50,752 nucleotides of DNA from RUG708 sp050946535 (lineage in GTDB: Bacteria; Bacillota; Clostridia; Peptostreptococcales; Anaerovoracaceae). Below, piece after piece: positions 50,646-50,752 of this stretch (position 1 is the stretch's first letter; the number at the start of each line of letters is the position of its first letter). Under the pieces are notes generated by a model. The model was not told the origin of the DNA, made no database searches, and saw nothing but the letters and a program-made list of their open reading frames with translations. The stretch is taken from the NCBI GenBank assembly GCA_050946535.1, contig JBMNUZ010000012.1:1-50752 (forward strand), in the 5' to 3' direction. The translations under genes and the position numbers were made by a program.

Positions 50646-50752
<107 letters not shown>

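Overview
The window is a low-to-mid GC Gram-positive chromosome, most likely a strictly anaerobic Clostridia (Bacillota). Support: SLH-domain surface proteins, many lipoproteins with classic lipoboxes, strong AGGAGG ribosome sites, rho-independent terminators with long U-tracts, S-box and B12 riboswitches, crotonase plus 3-hydroxybutyryl-CoA dehydrogenase (butyrate-type metabolism), and the 5' end of a Clostridia-like 16S rRNA gene at the right edge. An Anaerovoracaceae/Mogibacterium-like lineage is possible but is only an impression from the first 100 bases of 16S.

Layout. 0.1-1.9 kb: SLH/InlB-repeat surface protein. 1.9-2.5 kb: terminator and a doubtful small ORF with 33-bp repeats. 2.5-4.9 kb: ispE and a PIN/NYN-like putative nuclease with a long charged tail. 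4.9-10.6 kb, minus strand: a five-gene unit behind a cobalamin riboswitch (secreted CbiK-type chelatase lipoprotein, membrane-anchored two-domain NEAT-like protein, substrate-binding lipoprotein, FecCD permease, FecE ATPase). This looks like a surface capture and import system for corrinoid, cobalt or tetrapyrrole, and an unusual 15-bp tandem repeat separates its last two genes. 10.7-15.3 kb: YgiT-type zinc finger protein, surface nuclease lipoprotein, GNAT acetyltransferase, tRNA-Arg(CCG), membrane-anchored amidase, a small acidic protein and queC. 15.6-19.3 kb: LytTR regulator with a degenerate receiver, rpsB-tsf and a PHP phosphoesterase.

19.4-21.5 kb, minus: a coupled pair made of an EamA transporter fused to a cytidylate-kinase-like domain and a MoaE-like protein. 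21.7-28.4 kb: a small zinc-finger-like protein, GntR regulator plus radical SAM enzyme, a small hypothetical protein, hslO, a membrane-anchored methyltransferase, and metK behind a SAM-I riboswitch. 28.6-34.4 kb: second SLH protein, crt-hbd, LCP cell-wall ligase, glpX. 34.4-42.6 kb: a translation-centred block of rho (with a long His/Asn-rich insertion), a YqhQ-like membrane protein, prmC, rpmE, prfA, a frameshifted ywlC/sua5, rpiB and tyrS. 42.9-50 kb: rplM-rpsI with a structured leader, an isocitrate/isopropylmalate dehydrogenase-family enzyme, a TrpXYZ-type ABC transporter, a small Cys-rich protein and an FSA-type transaldolase. 50.2 kb to the end: tandem rrn promoters, leader hairpins and the start of 16S rRNA.

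Most of the window is housekeeping with clean operon structure; no insertion sequence, phage gene or CRISPR array was seen. The best candidates for new biology are the B12-riboswitch surface system and the transporter-kinase fusion coupled to an orphan MoaE-like protein. All functional calls come from reading motifs by eye; no database search was run.
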